Under the pieces are notes generated by a model that was not told the origin of the DNA, did not search any database, and saw nothing but the letters and a program-made list of their open reading frames with translations. The position numbers were made by a program, and so were the translations under genes. From Oxyruncus cristatus (Eukaryota; Chordata; Aves; Passeriformes; Cotingidae): a stretch of DNA of 64,000 nt. The stretch lies in the NCBI GenBank assembly GCA_013399855.1, contig VXAY01002204.1, forward strand, positions 1,016,057 to 1,080,056, given 5' to 3'. This document shows, in pieces, positions 35,715 to 49,700 of this stretch. Positions within the stretch are counted from its first letter, which is position 1. Every line of letters begins with the position of its first letter.

Positions 35715-38700
35715 GTGAAAATGAAAATGTACGGATTTTACATTAATTTCTCACTAACCACATTGTGATCTCCAGTTGTTGAACATATTATATCCTTGCA
35801 GGACATTATTTTTCACACTGTAACTCTGTTTCCAGCAGTTGTGGACAACAAATTCAAAGTTCACATTTTTTCCAAGCTGCATAAACTTCTTGCTTTAAGG
35901 CTCTGAAGTCCCAGAATAGCTCAAATTACTTGTATATCTTTTTCTACTCTCTGTTAGTACTTCAAGTCAGCAAAACAGGAAATGTCAAGGGATTGTTGAG
36001 GTATGCTCCAGGGGAGAAACATATTGTCATCTGTTCTGTATACTAAGAACTCTCTGTTGGATCCAGGACGCTGCTAAAACTGAAGGACATTTCAGGTGTT
36101 CTCCAGATAAAAGAGAGGTTATGGTTCAGAGACTAAACTAACTCAAGGGCAGACAGATGGATTCCCTGCATTCACAGAAGGACAGATTCAAGGAATGCCT
36201 CTGCCACTCATTGCCTGTGAGAGCTGTAAAAGATTTAAGCTCAGCTTCCTGAACCTTTTAGGCATCTACATTTCACTTCTTTCAGAGCATGTGTTAAAAC
36301 AGAAGTACAGAATAGAAATTCTTTCCCAAAGGGACATTTAGACACCAAAGCACAGGCTGGGAATGCTGATCCTACCCTGGCACCCAGTACCTACCCTGGC
36401 CTATAGAGAGATGCTTAGAGGCATCAGTATGTCCTGTAGTACAGCTTAAGCATCTCCATACCTACCATGTTTTCTGAGTGACTCTCACTCCCAGGCCCAT
36501 AGCCATGCAGAAGGACTGTGAAATTTTGGCTTTTTGTTTACATTCTGAGAGTCACCTGAGACTAGACATTACTAAATCCCTTTGAGAACTGAGTTGAAGC
36601 ATCTCTAGGATGCACCTAAACTCTAGAGCAGATTCATGCCATGTGATATGACTCAAAGTCCTGCCCTGCAAAGCTTCCAGACCTGTGGTTTTGTTGGGGT
36701 ACTCCTTGGCTATCTCCCCAACTCAGGATTCTTTCCAGTAGGTTGTCTGGTTGGGGGAAGGGAGAATAATGTGCATTCAGGTCTCATGGCAATATGCTTT
36801 TGGGAGTCATTTGAATGTGAGAACTGAGAAGCTGTTTTAAATATTCAGTTATGCATCCTATCTATTGCCTAAATGAAGAAAATAGCAACTTTCAGTATAT
36901 TCAAACAAAAATTTATCTTATTTGTGACATGAGGATAATTCCAATGAGTACTGCAAGGAATTCACATGCTATGAACTCGGCATCTATGACTTAGCCTCGA
37001 ATGCCATACCAAGCTTTGACAGCTTAAATGTGAAAGTAAGGCCTCTTGTCCTGCTTTTCTCCAACCTGCCTGATCTAAAATAAAACTATCAAAGGACCCC
37101 AGAGAGTACCATATGTAAAGGCAAAGGAAAAACATATAAATCCAGTTCTTTCTTTCAGATCTTATATCTCCTTATTTGGGAATTACTCTGACTGATAAGT
37201 TAAACCTGTTTTTACTATCCATGTGTAATATTCACCACAGGAGTGGAATAGACATCCTACATTGATGGAATTATGTCTTTGTTCATCATTTTATCTTTTG
37301 ATTCAGATTTACTGTCATGATATTACCTACTCAAGGGTCAGGAAGGTCTGTATCCAGTTTAGGTCCATGGGATCCCACTTTTAGTGTCAGCTGTGGCTTG
37401 GCCCCAAGAACCAAGTCACTCTGCAAAGATACACCTAAACTGCAGCACAGGTACTTTCTGCTATGTACCTGTAGTACCATATCATGCAGTGTGGAGAACC
37501 TGTTGGAGCATGGACAAGTGATTTGAAACACAAAAGGAGAGACCTGGGAAACAGAAGGGGATGGTGAGCATGCCGCTCCCTTCCAGTGAGCACACAGGAT
37601 TCAGCTGGAGGATGCTGGCATACCTGAGCAGTTGGGAAGTCTTTCTGAGTTCCATGGTTCAAATGTGGCCTAAATGTCTCAGAACGAGAGGGTTTCTTGT
37701 CAAGGCCTTCAGTCTGATATTCTCAATCCTTCTTCTGTATGTTAATGTATCCTGTTTGAAGTAAGGAATGGGACATAAGGGAGACATGTGAGGCAGTGAA
37801 GAACCCCACATCCCTAGAAGTGCTCACTGTCTCGTCTCACCTTTGGTTGCCCTCTTGTCTTCTGTTTCCGTTCTCATAGGAGGGAGTTCCTCTCTGCCAT
37901 TGTCATTGTCCTACTGTGTGAACATCTAGCACAGATATGTCTGCCCCTGTATGATAATACCATTGTGAATCTTCCTGGAGTTCTCCAGCCCAAGTGTGGG
38001 ATTGAGATTTCCTAGCAGATGCATAGAGAAATACAACTGAAGGGGTAAAATTCACTCACCAACAGCAATTTAGCTCAAAACGAAAATTTCAAATGTGCTT
38101 GTTTGAAAGACTGTCACTTGAAGACCTAATAAGTTAAAAACTCACTTTCTTCTTCAAAAAAAATCTGTATTTGCGGCAGTTTTCTTTAAACAGCTCAGAT
38201 CAGTCCGATTTTCTTTATTCCATCTCAACAAAATGCCACAGGTTGATTACAGCATTTCTTTAGGAAAGGAGGAGCAGTCATTCTGCAGAATATCTACCTT
38301 AATTACATGGTTTCTGAGCTGCAACACTATGGCTTATAGTTCAATGGTTGCATAAACTCCCCAGTGGGAAATCTGAACAATATTTAATTAGCTTGGTCCT
38401 GCTGTGTGATATTCCAAACACCCTGTTTACCCAATTAAGACAAAGGTTGTGTGATCTTACAGTTAGTAAGAGTGTCTATATAATTGCAGCTGGAAACTGG
38501 AAATGTAGAACATCTCTTTTTGTAACTCTTAATTGTACTATGTCTAAATAACACAAAGCAGATACAGAATAAGAGAAAAAGGAATCCTTTCCAAAGCACC
38601 TGGTTAAAACATCTGTGTGATGCAAAGGAAGCTCAGTTACCAATAAGATTCTGGTTCATGGCATGTTCTGTTGCAGTAAAACAAGACAAAGGACATTTCT

Positions 38701-39635
38701 AATGACAGTTTAGGTGTCTAAGAAAATGCTCAGGAAAAGGGATCTTCAAAATCAATATGCTCTGCACCAAAATGTGCATGTGCACCAAAATGCACATGAG
38801 AACTACTGTATATGAAATGTACCTGAGAGGTACATGGTACCAGGAGATGGAAAGAAAGGAACATGCTTAGTGTTCATGTAACTCTGCTCTGCTTGTTCCA
38901 ATAAAATGTTTTTGTCCAGAATTGAGCAATAACGTAGAGAATATTCAAACAATATGATGCAGCTTTTGAAAAAATTTTCATTTTACTAATAGTGAAATAA
39001 TTAGCTGACTCATCCACAAGATAGCCTTGAAAATGTCTTTTTCACCATGGGGATCTTCCCATCCAGAAGGGAAACTGCAGAATGTTGCATTGCATTGAAG
39101 TATGAGATCTTTAAGGCCTGTTTCAGCATTTAACTATATAATGAAGTACAGTCTTCATTTTCTTGCATTGCTCTGAAAATAAGCCGAAAGCAGAAAATCT
39201 GAGTCCATTTCATTTCCCGATGAAAAATCAAATTTAAAAACATCACTAAATGGTAAGATTCCACTTTCCATCAAAAAGCTAATTCCAAGCAATTCTGGTC
39301 ATAAGATGCATTCTAGAAATCAACAGTGTGAGCTTTTCTTCAGATCACGCTGAATCATGCTGCATCAACCTTTACGTAGAAAAAATCTTGAAGGAAAATC
39401 CTGCTCTTTTCTCTAAAATCCTAGAGGTTTTATCCCTGCATATTGAATAGGGAAATAGGTAGGAAGTTTTCAAAATAATATTACAACTAAAGAATATTTT
39501 GAAAACTGTATACTTTACTTGTTACTTATTTGTTCTAGAAGATACCTTTACATTCCAAGAGTTTTCCTGATGTAGATGTTATCGTTAGTTGTGTTTCATC
39601 CCAGAAACCACTCTTTTCCAGTGATGGGCAACAGA

Positions 39636-39680
39636 TAGCTTTGTGAGTGTATGTGCATGTGTATGTGTATGTGGGTGTGA
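39636..39680. repeat. TG/TATG-rich microsatellite
   Basis: An imperfect run of GTGTATGTGCATGTGTATGT-type steps. Confidence 0.75.
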
Positions 39681-41305
39681 ACTGTAGTCGTCGGTGTCCG
39701 GTCACACTAGTTGAAATCATTTGTAGGAGGTGGAAAGATGGCTAAAACGTAGGTGTTGCCATGGCCAAAACCAACAGACATGTATTGCTCCAGTCCTTCC
39801 TGTGTTGTAAGTTTCTTTGATCATGCCAATGTCTGTCTTTAGAATTACTCTTACGTGAGGTGCCAGAAACACTCTGGAAGCATTGAAAAGGTTGGGAGTA
39901 ACAGCTGAGGCAAGGAGGGGGCTCACTGTCACCAGCATTTGTAGTCTGCAAAAATTGTTTGGCTGGTATTTACATTTTTATGAGACACTTAAAACTGTCC
40001 CTACTAGGTGGGTGTAACACTAGTGATGTGTATAAAGATTGATGACTAACAGTAGGAGGATGCAGTAATCCCTAGTTTTCAGCAAGTCCCTGAAGTGAAG
40101 AAGAGCTAACCAGGTTATAAAATCTGGTCCCTTATAGGAATCCAAATGTAAGTACTTTTTAAAGATTTTGTTATGCTTCGCTTTCTGTAATTGCATATTT
40201 AGCACTTATCTGTATAATAAATATGGAAAAGTATGTATTTAAAAGATGATTGGAAGGTAATTTATGTTAGAGGTGAAATGATTGGCAGATCTCAGATAGT
40301 AGAAGGCAAACCAAAATCACACTGGAAATAACTTTTACAACCTCTTGCACAAACCTACCCAAAAAAACTTGTAGGACTGATATCTACTACTCAGCCATTT
40401 GGAGTTACATTTGAGAGGTGCTGTTAAGTAACTGGTTTCCCTTTGAGACATTTAAGGCTGATATTTAGACAAAGCTAGCAGTGACAAACTCCAGGCTCCG
40501 CTGCTGTCTAAAGCACCTTGACACATATGGCCACATCCATAATAATAACTTCAGCTGTGCCAGGGAAAGTTTACAGGCACTGGAACTCAAATCTTTATTC
40601 TTTTACATGATTAGTGGTCTTTGGCTTCTTCTGGGTTTGAATCCACCACCATCATCCTGAACATTTCCCTATCTTAGTTCAGGACTTTGCACAAACCAGA
40701 GACTGTGTCCACAGGACAGCATTAATGTAGATGCCCCACTTGAAGGCTAAAACATCTTAATGGTGAGATTTGGGTATGGCTGCATTGTCAAAGGAGGGTT
40801 CAGGGAACATTTAACTTCCTTTTAAGGACATATCCCAGGTATATAGGAGGGAAATTCCAATGGAAATATCCCACTAGTTTCTGCTTTTAGGCATGCATAA
40901 ATTTGCATCTTGTTCCTAGCCTTGTTCAGAAACTGGTGAATTGATCTGGTGCAGAAAATCATCTCCCAACCCTAGGTCAAATATCTTTCCAGGGAGGGAA
41001 GAGATTTGAGTCTTCATGCCCGGTAATGCACGTAGCATGTTCCAAAGGTTCTGGCCATCTCAAAGAACTGATTGTTAGTTGAAGGGGTATTGGGCCTCAG
41101 ACTAGGTGGCTTATTATCACAGCACAAAGCATGGAAGTGAAAAATAAGACCAGAATTTATGTTTTCAATTAAATTTCACTTTTCAGACTCAAAATTTATA
41201 CCAATTGACTCTCAAAAAATTTGCTCTGTTACGATCTTTGTGTGTCAAGGAAAAGATATATCTTGGACAGCTCAGAGGATCCATGCGCACAGAGCATTTC
41301 TGTTC

Positions 41306-41322
41306 TTTTTTTTTTTTTTTTT
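41306..41322. repeat. Poly(T) run
   Basis: Seventeen consecutive T followed by AAATGG. Confidence 0.8.
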
Positions 41323-41828
41323 AAATGGTCTTTTGTTTGCATTTTGGCTTCTGAGACCACATTTCGTTACAAAAATAAATTGTCTTCCTTTCAAAAATGT
41401 TGAGTGCACTTGAATCCTACTGCAGTCATGTTCCCACATATTAAAAATGCTAGGCTGGAAGAATTTCTAAGCACTGTTTAGTAGACAAAAGCCTAAAGGT
41501 TTTGTTTACAGACTCTTTCACAGAAGAATAATCAAACTCTGTAGAGAGCTGCTACTCCACTTACTTGCTAGCCTTATTTTGACAGCCTTTGCTGGTCTGC
41601 CCTACTTTGTAAAGGGTGGGTTGATGTGGAAGCCAAAAAAGCAGAATCATATTTACTGTCAAAAAAATACATGTGCTTTAAGCTTTTATCTGCCACTATC
41701 AAGCAATCAAAGATGGCAGTGGTAGCAGCCCTTGTAGTTAACCCAGTGCGTGTTCATTAAACGGCAGGGGGTACCCAGAGTGTTTATTTCAGTAAAAACA
41801 ATTAAGCATATATATATTTATTTTTCAG

Positions 41829-41889
41829 TGTTAATGATTCCCTGTTGACAGAGCTGAAAAGCAAGTGCTTCTTGAGTCTCCAAGAGTGA
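41829..41889 (+). other. Weak candidate terminal coding exon
   Basis: After an acceptor-like TTTATTTTTCAG (ending 41,828) there are 61 bases to a TGA at 41,887-41,889. Joined to the exon at 33,682-33,791 (phase 2), the reading frame continues as Ser, then VNDSLLTELKSKCFLSLQE, then stop. This would give a complete product of about 55 residues. The acceptor is only moderate, no polyadenylation signal was noticed close behind, and a 20-codon open frame is easily met by chance. Confidence 0.15.
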
Positions 41890-44623
41890 TTATTAAAAAG
41901 AAATGACTGTCAGTCTTCTAATTTGGGTGAATGCCAAGCAGACCAAAGGTGACAAAATAGGGGGGAAAAGAAAAGAAAGAATATTCAAGGCTCATTATCA
42001 ACACGCTCTGTCTTTTTTATTTTTTTACATTGTCATAAATGAGCTTCACAGCTTTCCTTTCATTATCAAACCACTGGCCATAATACAGTCCCATTTTCGA
42101 TTGCATCATGATGTGGTTCCACGTAAGCCTGAGATGATTTCAGCTTCATAATTTCATTCTTGGAATCATTCATCATTTTCTTTATAAAATATTACCTCTC
42201 CTACTGCCGCTTGTCAAACTTGTCCCCCATCTGTGGAGGATTTTGCTTGCACTCCAGTGAGCTGTTTCAGGGAGAAAAGAAAAAAAAAAAAAAGAATTTT
42301 CAGGCTCTCCAAGGCTGGAGAGGAAAAAAAAGCAAACCTGTCATGCTGCCAGCACAACATATTCTGTGGAAACTGTCGTTGTTAGGACCCAGGCTACGAA
42401 TTGGGTGCACAAAAGATCAGAAGAAAGAGGTCATGTTCTTAGCGTTGTTTTACAAAGTAAAAATACGGAATGAGTACATTCATGGCCCTACAAAGGTGTG
42501 GTGTTCTTAACAGGTTGGCTCATCCTGTTATTGAGAGTTACTAAATGTTCAGACTCTGAGTCTTTCATGCTGCTGCAGACTAAGTTCTGCTGGCTCATCA
42601 TGATTGTTATCTCTACTGGAAAGCAAGCAAACCTCTCATCTGTATGAGATTTGATGTGACATTCTGCATTTTAGCCAATTCCAGCTGGCTGCTCCAAAAA
42701 AGCAGGCAGTGTTTCATAGGTACCACAGCTATTTCTTTCTTCAATCCCCTGAAGCAGTAGCTGTGGGGCTGTACTTTAAGCTGTGAGGTAAGGAACTGTA
42801 AATTCATATTCTATTATATATAGATTTTTTTCCCCACCTCTTTTGCCAGCTTTGTAGTAATCCAGCTGCATTACATGATGTGACTAAATGACTCCTTCTC
42901 TCATCTCTTTTGACAGTCTCCCCTCTTTGATACATCCCTGACTGCATTGTATGTGTATCTCTGGACTTCATAAAATATTCTAGAACTTAAATTACAAATT
43001 CCAGACATACAAACACTATTCCTCTCTGTCTTATTAATTTCTACCTTAAAAACAAGTTGAAGAAAGTTTGCATGTGATCATTTTAGGCAGAGAAAGGAAA
43101 GCAATGTAGAATAAAAATCCTCTGCTAGCATAAATTCCAACTGCAATCTGTTTATTTCAGTAGAATTATGGCTGAGGATCAGCTTTCTGTTAGATCATCT
43201 TCATTCAGCCTTTCAAGATGATGTGTAAGACGTGATCACCCTATCATGGAGTAACTATAATATAACCTTTACTAGAAGCCAAAACAGACTCAGAAATATA
43301 CTCTCCATTGACTCCTGTCCAAAACAAAAGGTTGTGTAAATTGGAAGACAAATCGACATAAGCAGCTATCTTGTGGAGGAACAATATCAAATTAGATAGC
43401 TTCTATGGTTTGGTTACATGCCATCATTAGGTAAAAATTAGAAAATTTAGGGTTTGAAATGAGTTACTAACCTTTTTATGGTGGATGAAAACTTCGGACT
43501 GGTGTGTAACATGGGTTGTCTCTGTAAATTAAAACAGATGGTTGATTTAATTTGTACAGTAGAAAGTGTATTTTTTAATGTAAAATTTTATAACTCCTGC
43601 ATTAATTTGCTTTCTTGGTTCATAGAAATTATTCTAGTTGCTGTTGCCACATGTTTTCTCTGTTGGTGGTGGTGTTGGCAAATTAATTCAAGGGGTATGT
43701 TTTGGTCATAGCAGTATGTGTGAGATCCCGTGGAAAGAGGGTCTGTCCTGTCCTTCAAAACACACGCTTTTGTAAAATGGGTCTGGTTGGGAATTTGGCT
43801 GTTAACTGAGTCACCAAGAGCTCAAAAGGTTCAGTTTGGTGTTTTTTGAACCAGGACGGACACATTCAGCTGTTACACAGCCATTCTTTGCTGAGGATGA
43901 TCAGAGAAATAAGTAATTTTGCCTCAATATGTCCTCCTGAAGAACAAGGAGGCCCCGCAAGGTTGCTGCACCAACCTGTTGGAGTAGTGCAAATAGGTGA
44001 GCAAGGTATCTGGGGATGTTTCTTCATCACCATTTCCTGGCATTCCCCTCGTTACCTGGCATACCTCCTCCTAAGCAAAAGCTGTGTTGCCATATGGTTT
44101 TGTTTTGCTGAAAGGAAATCCGTCAAGCCTACCCACCTTAACATAACAATTTCCTCACTACTAGTCATCACCTCAAGGCTGACACAACAGAGATGTGGAA
44201 AGCCATCACCCTGTTGGTGAAAACAGCCTCATTGTGTGCAAATCCCCAGCCGAGCTGCAACTGAGCCATAAAAAAGGTGAAGGTTGTTCTGTGACTTGGC
44301 TGAGAAAGAACCTGCTGCTACTTGGAACATGTTAATAAGGTTTTTAGTGTCCTATTATGGTTATAATTCTTTCCAGTCTTCTCAGTGTGGAAATTGGAAT
44401 CTGGGGGTTTTGTAATGTATTGATTCTTTGAATGCTTGCCTTATAGAATAAAGCTCCACACACATACGCACTGGGCCAAATCCCAATGCCACGCTGACAT
44501 ATTTCGTAGTAAATCTATTTATGTCAGTAGTGACTTGAGAGTTTATCAGCTTTGTAATAGCATCTGGATTCTGTAATGATATTTTGATTTTAAAAAAATC
44601 TTCTGATGTTTTTGCACGGACAG

Positions 44624-44905
44624 ATAGTGATGGGACAAGGAGGAACAGTTTTAAACTGAAGGGGGAGAGATTTAGATTAGATATCAGGAAGAAATTCTTT
44701 ACTCAGAGGGTGATGAAGGACTGAAACAGTTTGCCCAGAGAGGTTGTGGATGCCCCATCCCTGGAAGTAAGTGTTCAAGGCTGGGCTGGATGGGCATTGA
44801 GCAACCTGTTGCAGTGGAAGTTGTCCTTGCCCATGGCAGGGGAGTTGGAACTAGATGATCTTTAATGTCTCTTCCAAACGAAAAAAACATTCTGTGGTTC
44901 TATGG
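44624..44905 (+). mobile_element. CR1 LINE 3'-end fragment
   Basis: A + strand CR1 3' end: TAGTGATGGGACAAGGAGGA, TTTAGATTAGATATCAGGAA, GTTTGCCCAGAGAGGTTGTG, GGAGTTGGAACTAGATGATC, and a terminus of ATTCTGTGGTTCTATGG. It is the same type as the copy at 2,368-2,662. A four-base insertion near 44,767 (GGAAGTAAGTGTTC) is visible relative to that copy. Heavily 5'-truncated. Confidence 0.92.
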
Positions 44906-46144
44906 CAAGGTCAGAAATGTATGGTTATAGTAAAAATAGCATATAGCTGATTTAAATAACATGTTAAACCTATTTCATTAAACTTTGAAGTATTCTGGGT
45001 ATAACTGAGACAAAGGTACTCCCATTTAAAAAGTGAAACCAAACAGAACTGACCCTCACTTTTCCTTTTAATTTTTGCAGTGAAAAACCGTAATAGTACT
45101 TACTTCAAAGTGTTTCCTTGAAAAGCAGTAGTTACATATTAACAGATTCCGTCTCTTTGTATTTTATCTACTATGCCGCCTTTTCAGTATAGTTTACAAG
45201 TGCGGGAACCAAATTTAGTGAATAATGCACTAGTAAAAAATAATTATTAATAAAGAATGGCCTTTAGCTGAAGCTGGAATTCTTTGCAGTGGTGAAACAT
45301 TAAATGCTGTAGATGAGGCAGGCTTTATTTTTTTTTTATTTATTTTTTTTTTTTACTTAGGTCTTGGAATAAAATTTAATATACCCTGAAGGCAATGAGA
45401 GGTTTTCACTCTGATAATGCTACTATTGGATGTTTGATTTCCAGTTTAGGATATGTGCAGTTACCCATATATCGTGATTCAGCCTGAATAAAATTTTGTC
45501 TTCTGAACTTTACACTTTCCTGAGCTGCCCTGCTCTGCTCCCCAGGGCAGGTTCAGATGCCACAGCTTTGGACCAGTCTGCACTATGGCAAAATATTACC
45601 ATATTTTGGCCATTTGTATATTCTTCCCTAGGCACCTGCTGACACTGGACACAGTGAGTTTTCTGTCTGATCTGGTCTGCCTGTTCCTATCTTCACTTTC
45701 TGTTTTTAAACAAGAGAGATTATCTGGCAATCCACCCTAGAGTGAGCACTGTGATGCCTCTGCAGGGATCCTCATTCTTTGTGCATACAAGGGGTGGGTT
45801 GCTTTTGTAGGGAAGTGCTCTTTATTTAGTCCAAGTTTGCCTTAGAATTTGTTCACAACTTGTCAGACTATGCGCAGTTCAAAATGGTAATAAAGGGACT
45901 CTCTGTTACCAGGCTATGGAGAAGATTTTGAATTTCTTACATCCTCCTCAGAAAGTCACAGTTGAGAGAGAGGCATTTGCAGTAATATAACTACATTAAT
46001 TAAATTAGTATTGTGGCAACAAACTTTCAGAACACTACTTTGCACTGACTGTGTGATTTTGTCTTCCAACTCTATTCTTTATCTTTTATAGAAAGCAGTA
46101 TTTTCTCACATTTCACAGGCCCTGCAATTAGGATTGATTTTAAT
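44906..46144. other. Non-coding AT-rich stretch, no gene seen
   Basis: No recognised gene or repeat apart from the T-rich run at 45,328-45,356. Confidence 0.6.
45328..45356. repeat. T-rich run
   Basis: Almost pure T with three interrupting A, about 29 bases. Confidence 0.8.
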
Positions 46145-46262
46145 CTTATAATGGGTTGGGTTGGAGAGGACCATAAAGATCTTCTAATTCCAACCTCCCT
46201 GCCATGGGCAGAGACACCTTCCACCAGACCAGGTTGCTCAAAGCTCCTTCCAGCCTGGCCTT
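46145..46262 (-). mobile_element. CR1 LINE 3'-terminal fragment, reversed
   Basis: The + strand reads TAATGGGTTGGGTTGGAGAG, then CTAATTCCAACCTCCCTGCC, ATGGGCAGAGACACCTTCCA and CCAGGTTGCTCAAAGC. This is the reverse complement of the CR1 3' end. Only about 118 bases remain, and the sequence beyond 46,262 is unrelated to CR1. Confidence 0.88.
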
Positions 46263-46697
46263 CAGATCATTAATGAGATCATTTCTTAGCTCCCAGCTGA
46301 GCCAGGACATTTGGTTATTAGAGTACTCCAGATACTGGTTTTCTGGTCTAACACAAAACTTTTCCACCAGTCCTTTAAGCACCCGGGTTGCTCTACTTCT
46401 TAGACAGTTTGATTTACTAAGTCTCACACTTTCCTACAGTTTTTTTCCTCCTTGTCTTGTTCGGACTTTTATTCTTTTATATTGTGTCAGTCAAAGCACA
46501 GTGCCAAAACCTGACCTGAAGATTAAACAGAGAAACTTCAAAACATGTTGCGCCTGACTGTGGAACGTCTCCTGTGCAGGGACAGGCTGCAGCAAGGAAA
46601 TTCTTCAAAGTGTGTTCTGTTTTCACTCTTCTCTAGTGCTGAGTGTTAAACATTTCTTTTTTCTTTTTTTTTTCCTTTCACTGTGCTGTGTCATTAG

Positions 46698-46779
46698 TGC
46701 CAACTTTGTTTGATCCATGAGGAGAGCAAATTTCCTGCTTCTGCCTACAATGCACTTGAGAACCTTTTCAGTAGAGCCA
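46698..46779 (+). other. Exon-like segment
   Basis: The 82 bases lie between a long pyrimidine tract ending TGTGTCATTAG and a donor-like GTAAGAATG at 46,780. One frame is open throughout, entering in phase 0 and leaving in phase 1, with residues LIHEESKFPASAYNALENLF in its middle. The composition looks protein-like, but no family was recognised. It cannot be joined directly to the exon at 33,682-33,791 in frame, so a further exon would be needed. Confidence 0.22.
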
Positions 46780-49700
46780 GTAAGAATGCTCTTGCACTAA
46801 GGAGGAAAAAGAAAAGCCAGAGTATGAATGTGATTTGTTTCTACGTAGCACTTTCATACGTAAGATACAGCAAGCCAAAGATGTGTACACTCCAAGAGGT
46901 GTCACGACAGGCCCCTCCCACTGTGTTTCCCGAGAGGCCACAGCTCAGAATTGAGGGCTGTGCAGAACCAAATTCTAAAATTCTGCTGCTGCTCTGTGTG
47001 TGCTGGTCTTGCAAGCTGGTCCCTCTGTGATGGTGATGTAAAGGCCAGTTTGTCTTTCCTGCCTGTTAAGAAGCATTGTGGATTTCACACAAAGAAGAGA
47101 GGACACTGGCATTGCAGATGTGCCCTTTGATTTCAGGATATAAGTCTTAGTTCTTCAGTATTTTGGGGGCTCCCTGTGGAATGTATCCATAATATTTGAA
47201 CACTAAAAAATTGTAGCCAACGTCTATTGCACAGTGGTTTCTCAGTGTGCTTTCATGATTCCTGTGTGTTTGCAGAAACTAAGTGTCATCTTCTACTTTA
47301 AACCACTGTATTTTGGATGGAAGGTGGAGGCCTATCTCTTTTCACCTAGTCACCATGACTTTCCTTTAAGGTCAATTAAAAAATAGAGACAGTTCTAGAC
47401 TGTGATGTTGATATCTACAGTAGGATGAGATGAGTCACACTGTAGAAATGATATTTCTCACTAACCATACAGGAAATCCGCACAGCAGCTCAGTCATAAA
47501 TATGTGCATTTGGTCAAATAAATCCACCCGCAGTGTCCTGCCTCTATTCTGCATAATTTTCACACAGAAAAAATTTATAGTTGAGGAAAAGCTTTTTGTG
47601 CTAACTCACGACATCAGGAAGCAAGGAGTGTAAATCCAGGCAGTTGTGATTCTGCAACCAAAACCTAGTCTGAGCTATTTCAGCTTATCTGTATAGAACT
47701 GCACTGGGCAGCACCAGCATCCCTTTTGTTGCATAACATGAACAGAAGTAATGCACCATTTCACATGTTAAGATTTTGTTTTCACTTGTTAAAATTTTTG
47801 CAAAGAAGTTAGTTGAACTGTATTTCAGTTGAATTTTCTTGGAAAGTTTCACCTAACACAACTTCTCCTTTCCCAAGAATGAAATATGAATATCTATTTT
47901 TTTTATATTAAATATGTTCTTATCTCTGTTTCATTGAACACCATTGCATTTCTATGCTGTGAAGTGACTTAAAAATGTGTCATGGACACAGATGCCTGGG
48001 ACATCTCTGATCATTCCAACAAAAGTTCTTATCCAGCTCGGCTTCGTGAAAAATCACAAACCTTCATTGTAGAATATGTGTGTTACAGAGGAGTGTAGCA
48101 AAAGTACCTTCCCAGACACTCATTTTTTTAGTTGTCAGCAGCTACTACCACTGTGATTCTTAAAGTTGAAACTAAGAGTAAGAGTTGTCTGTTGTGCTTA
48201 TCATACTTCTCTGCTTCCAGCAAGTGACTCGGTGGAGGGAGGTGGTAACTTGATTAGAGAGTGAGAAACACAAATAGTTAAGAACAAAGAAAGAGAATGA
48301 TGTGGAGCAATAAGAAAAAAACTCTGAGGTGGCACCAGGAACAGAAATGGGCAGATAACAAGAGGAGAGTTAATAGGATAGGTAGTTGGATGCACAAACC
48401 ATATCAAAATGTGAGGGGGGAAGTGAAAAACGAAGGGCAGGTCTACGTAGTAGGCTGAGGCAGGAGGCAGAGAAGAATACAGGAGTGGCAGGTCCTAAGG
48501 AGAAGATATGGAAGCCCCTCAGATTTCTAGAGCCACAGAACCTGGGCATGTCTCTGACCACCAAGCATTTAGGCACAATCCTAACATTCTTCTAAGGGGT
48601 GATTCAGATTCTTAAAAAAGATCTCATCAATAAATACCATTCATTTAGACTGGATTATCTTAGGTTAACATTTCAGTCTCAAGTTATTTTTGACTAAGTA
48701 GTTCACATATAAATCTCTCAGATTTCATTTTTGTGGTGCATCATTTGATGCAGGAGGATGCAGCCACCAAAACCCTCATCAGCACACAGAACAAGAGCGA
48801 ACGGGGTTTGTGTGTGCATGTAAAAGCATAGAACTGAGACAAATTCACATATATTAGGTGGAAAAGGGGTAGAGAAACATGCAAATGGAAACTGAAATTA
48901 CATTAAAAGTGTGAAACTATAGTTTATTTTATATATTAAGAAGAAATAGAGGAGATATGAAAGTTTTATCTTTCATTCTCTTTGTAAAGTTCCAGTGCTG
49001 CCCTTCACAAGTCTCACTTGAACATTTCATTCAAGTGAAAGCAAATTCAACTTTACTTCACCTGGCTATGATGTCTTTGAAAACTGTCTCAGTCTTTCCA
49101 TCCAACGTGTACACCACCAAGAGAGCCAAATTCTTAATAATATATTGCGTGACTCCAGACAAAGCATGTATCTTTGATCCAAAAAAAATGTATAATGGCA
49201 CTGGCTGAGCTCTTTACTCAAAAATAGAAAATAGGATTTTCTTTCTTCTTGTGTAGTTTAATGTTACCTTGAATGTTTTTGTGTTTCAACATAGCTTCTT
49301 TCTTCTGTTTATGAGACTAAAATCTGAAAAAAAAAAATAGCAAGCTGCGCTTTCACCTTTCTCCAGCATTCAAACAAAAACACTCCTCTTACCCAGATGA
49401 AAGCTTAGTCACCTACATTAGCACCTATATTTCCATTTCCTTCTCCCACCATGAAAGGCATCCCTCTTGCCTTCTTCCTTTACACACCATGCAGCTGAGC
49501 TGCATTGAGCTCCAGATGCATGAGCTCAATAACTTGTTTTTCCGAACCTGAAGGCTTGCTACGAAAAACTGATTATGTTTTCTAACTGAGCATCACTGTA
49601 ACCATTGTCTGGAGAGTTTCCTATTGCTAGAACAACTGCTATAGAACTGCTCTGTTTTTACAGAAATCTGCTTGTGGGAAAACAGTGTATCTGTAGCTTG

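Larger units (their letters stand above)
33792..44623. other. Long non-coding stretch (intron or flank)
   Basis: About 11 kb of AT-rich DNA. Open frames are short and unrecognised. It includes a long A-rich run at 34.67 kb, a 16-base tandem duplication at 35,683, a TG-rich microsatellite at 39.64 kb, a 17-T run at 41.3 kb and a possible terminal exon at 41,829. No interspersed repeat family was recognised with confidence. Confidence 0.5.

Noticed and set aside
36130..36700. Possible ancient SINE or MIR-like repeat
   Set aside because: Some words looked repeat-like, but no tRNA-derived head or known core could be matched.
39860..39915. Minus-strand exon-like segment (acceptor GCCTCAG, donor GTAAGAGT)
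   Set aside because: It is short, has no recognisable product, and such chance pairs are expected several times per window.
40078..40145. Exon-like segment before GTAAGTAC
   Set aside because: Stops in every frame. It could only be a non-coding exon, and there is no other support.
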